Assembly (NCBI GenBank): GCA_945639195.1
Contig: CALZEE010000004.1
Location: 62,001-126,000 of the forward strand
Length of the DNA: 64,000 nt
Reading direction: 5' to 3'
Source: an uncultured Ignatzschineria sp.
Lineage (GTDB): Bacteria; Pseudomonadota; Gammaproteobacteria; Cardiobacteriales; Wohlfahrtiimonadaceae
The notes beneath the pieces were generated by a model, which saw only the letters and a list, made by a program, of their open reading frames with translations, searched no databases and was not told the origin of the DNA. Positions 63,340 to 64,000 of this stretch are shown here, piece by piece. Position 1 is the first letter of the stretch, and each line of letters begins with the position of its first letter. The position numbers were made by a program, and so were the translations under genes.

Positions 63340-64000
63340 ATGAGCATCTTTATTACAATCTTCGTCATTATTCTTTTGATTGCGCTTTCGAGCTCGCTTC
63401 ATAAAATTGTGCCGTTTAAACTGCCCCTTCCTTTTATTCAAATTATTTTAGGTGCCGTTGTCTCTTGGCCTCATAGTGGCTTTCATGTCACCTTTGATCC
63501 TGAGCTCTTTATGCTCCTCTTTATTCCGCCACTGCTCTTTGAAGATGGCCGAAAGATGCCGCTACGGGAGTTTTTAAATACCGGGCGTGAGATTATCAGC
63601 TTAGCGTTGATCCTTGTCTTTGTGACGGTGATTGGCCTTGGCTATATTATCTATTACTTTATGCCAGAGATGACACTTCCTGTCGCCTTTGCGCTCGCAG
63701 CTATTCTCTCTCCTACAGACGCCGTTGCGCTTTCGAGCATTGTCGGGAAAGGCCGTCTTTCGCATCGCTTAATGCAAGTGCTAGAGGGCGAAGCCTTGAT
63801 GAATGATGCCTCGGCGCTTGTTTCTCTCAAATTCGCCATTGCCGTTGCACTCGGCGTTACTGCGCTCTCATCCTTTGATGATTATATGATCCTTAGTATT
63901 ACCTTCCTGAAAATGGCAGTTGGCGGGATTATCGTAGGGATTGCCTTTGCCTGGGCATATATCAAATTTATCCTGCTCTTAGGCAAGCTCCAAGGCGATG
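63340..64000 (+). CDS. Na+/H+ antiporter of the CPA1 family (YjcE-like), 3' end cut by window edge
   Basis: ATG at 63340 opens a frame through base 64000 without a stop, giving 220 residues of an expected about 540. It follows E. coli YjcE: VPFKLPLPFIQIILGAVVSWPHSGFHVTFDPELFMLLFIPPLLFEDG, then the ion-site motif LSPTDAVALSSIVGKGR and LEGEALMNDASALVSLKFAIAVA. An inner-membrane antiporter exchanging Na+ or other cations for H+. Only the N-terminal helices are in this window. Confidence 0.93.
   Translation, partial: MSIFITIFVIILLIALSSSLHKIVPFKLPLPFIQIILGAVVSWPHSGFHVTFDPELFMLLFIPPLLFEDGRKMPLREFLNTGREIISLALILVFVTVIGLGYIIYYFMPEMTLPVAFALAAILSPTDAVALSSIVGKGRLSHRLMQVLEGEALMNDASALVSLKFAIAVALGVTALSSFDDYMILSITFLKMAVGGIIVGIAFAWAYIKFILLLGKLQGD

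Overview
The window comes from a low-GC (about 40 % by eye) gammaproteobacterium. The protein set fits a Cardiobacteriales-type genome of the Ignatzschineria/Wohlfahrtiimonas kind; this is inferred from protein character and composition, not from a database match. It is mostly core chromosome: no phage, insertion sequence, CRISPR array, rRNA or convincing tRNA was seen. Both edges cut a gene: ychJ-like at the left (minus) and a yjcE-like Na+/H+ antiporter at the right (plus).

Layout. 1-4.3 kb: a YchJ-like protein, a ComEC DNA-uptake channel with a degenerate metallo-beta-lactamase-like domain, an orphan YgbI-like DeoR regulator and an AT-rich gap. 4.3-16.6 kb: a long minus-strand block with ccoN-O-Q-P under a textbook FNR/ANR box, then ccoG, an extended ccoH, ccoI and ccoS, running by overlaps into gatC-A-B. 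Terminators after ccoP and after ccoH divide the block. 16.7-20 kb: dgt, tsaD, dgkA and a tiny membrane protein. 20-29 kb, plus strand: topA (no zinc ribbons, Lys-rich tail), an NtrX-like regulator with a ruined ATPase, a YggS-type PLP protein, dnaK behind a sigma-32 promoter, and dnaJ. 29-36 kb: a Bcr/CflA transporter, cysS plus a YbeD-family gene, a TraB/GumN protein, a flavin reductase, aroC. 36-41 kb: an MscS-like channel, a trimethylamine monooxygenase, an ATC-hydrolase family protein. 41-47.5 kb: bioB, nrdB-nrdA, a YfcE-like phosphoesterase, epmC. 47.9-52.3 kb: a run of exporters (two EamA, one of them RhtA-like, a paired SMR, an ArgO/LysE protein). 52.4-59.2 kb: a CsgG-like lipoprotein, purB with a DUF423 gene, an ArsC-like protein, thiamine pyrophosphokinase, a GNAT-glycosyltransferase-9 fusion, ppa. 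59.7-62.3 kb: a sulfur module (two YeeE/YedE half transporters plus a SqrR/BigR-like ArsR repressor with a cysteine pair), msrB, a rhodanese. 62.3-63.3 kb: non-coding DNA with three tandem repeats of about 187 bp.

How the genes work together. The cco block supplies a high-affinity terminal oxidase and its assembly factors for low oxygen, as the FNR box predicts. The ArsR/YeeE pair and the rhodanese suggest handling of sulfide or thiosulfate, and Tmm suggests oxidation of trimethylamine; both compounds are abundant in decaying animal tissue, which fits the suspected ecology but is inference. Thiamine pyrophosphokinase points to thiamine salvage.

Most notable: the 8-base palindrome TGCCGGCA occurs 14 times, where base composition alone predicts less than one; the 187-bp tandem repeats contain the same core; the GNAT-GT9 fusion; and two proteins (ComEC and NtrX-like) that keep their fold but have lost catalytic residues.
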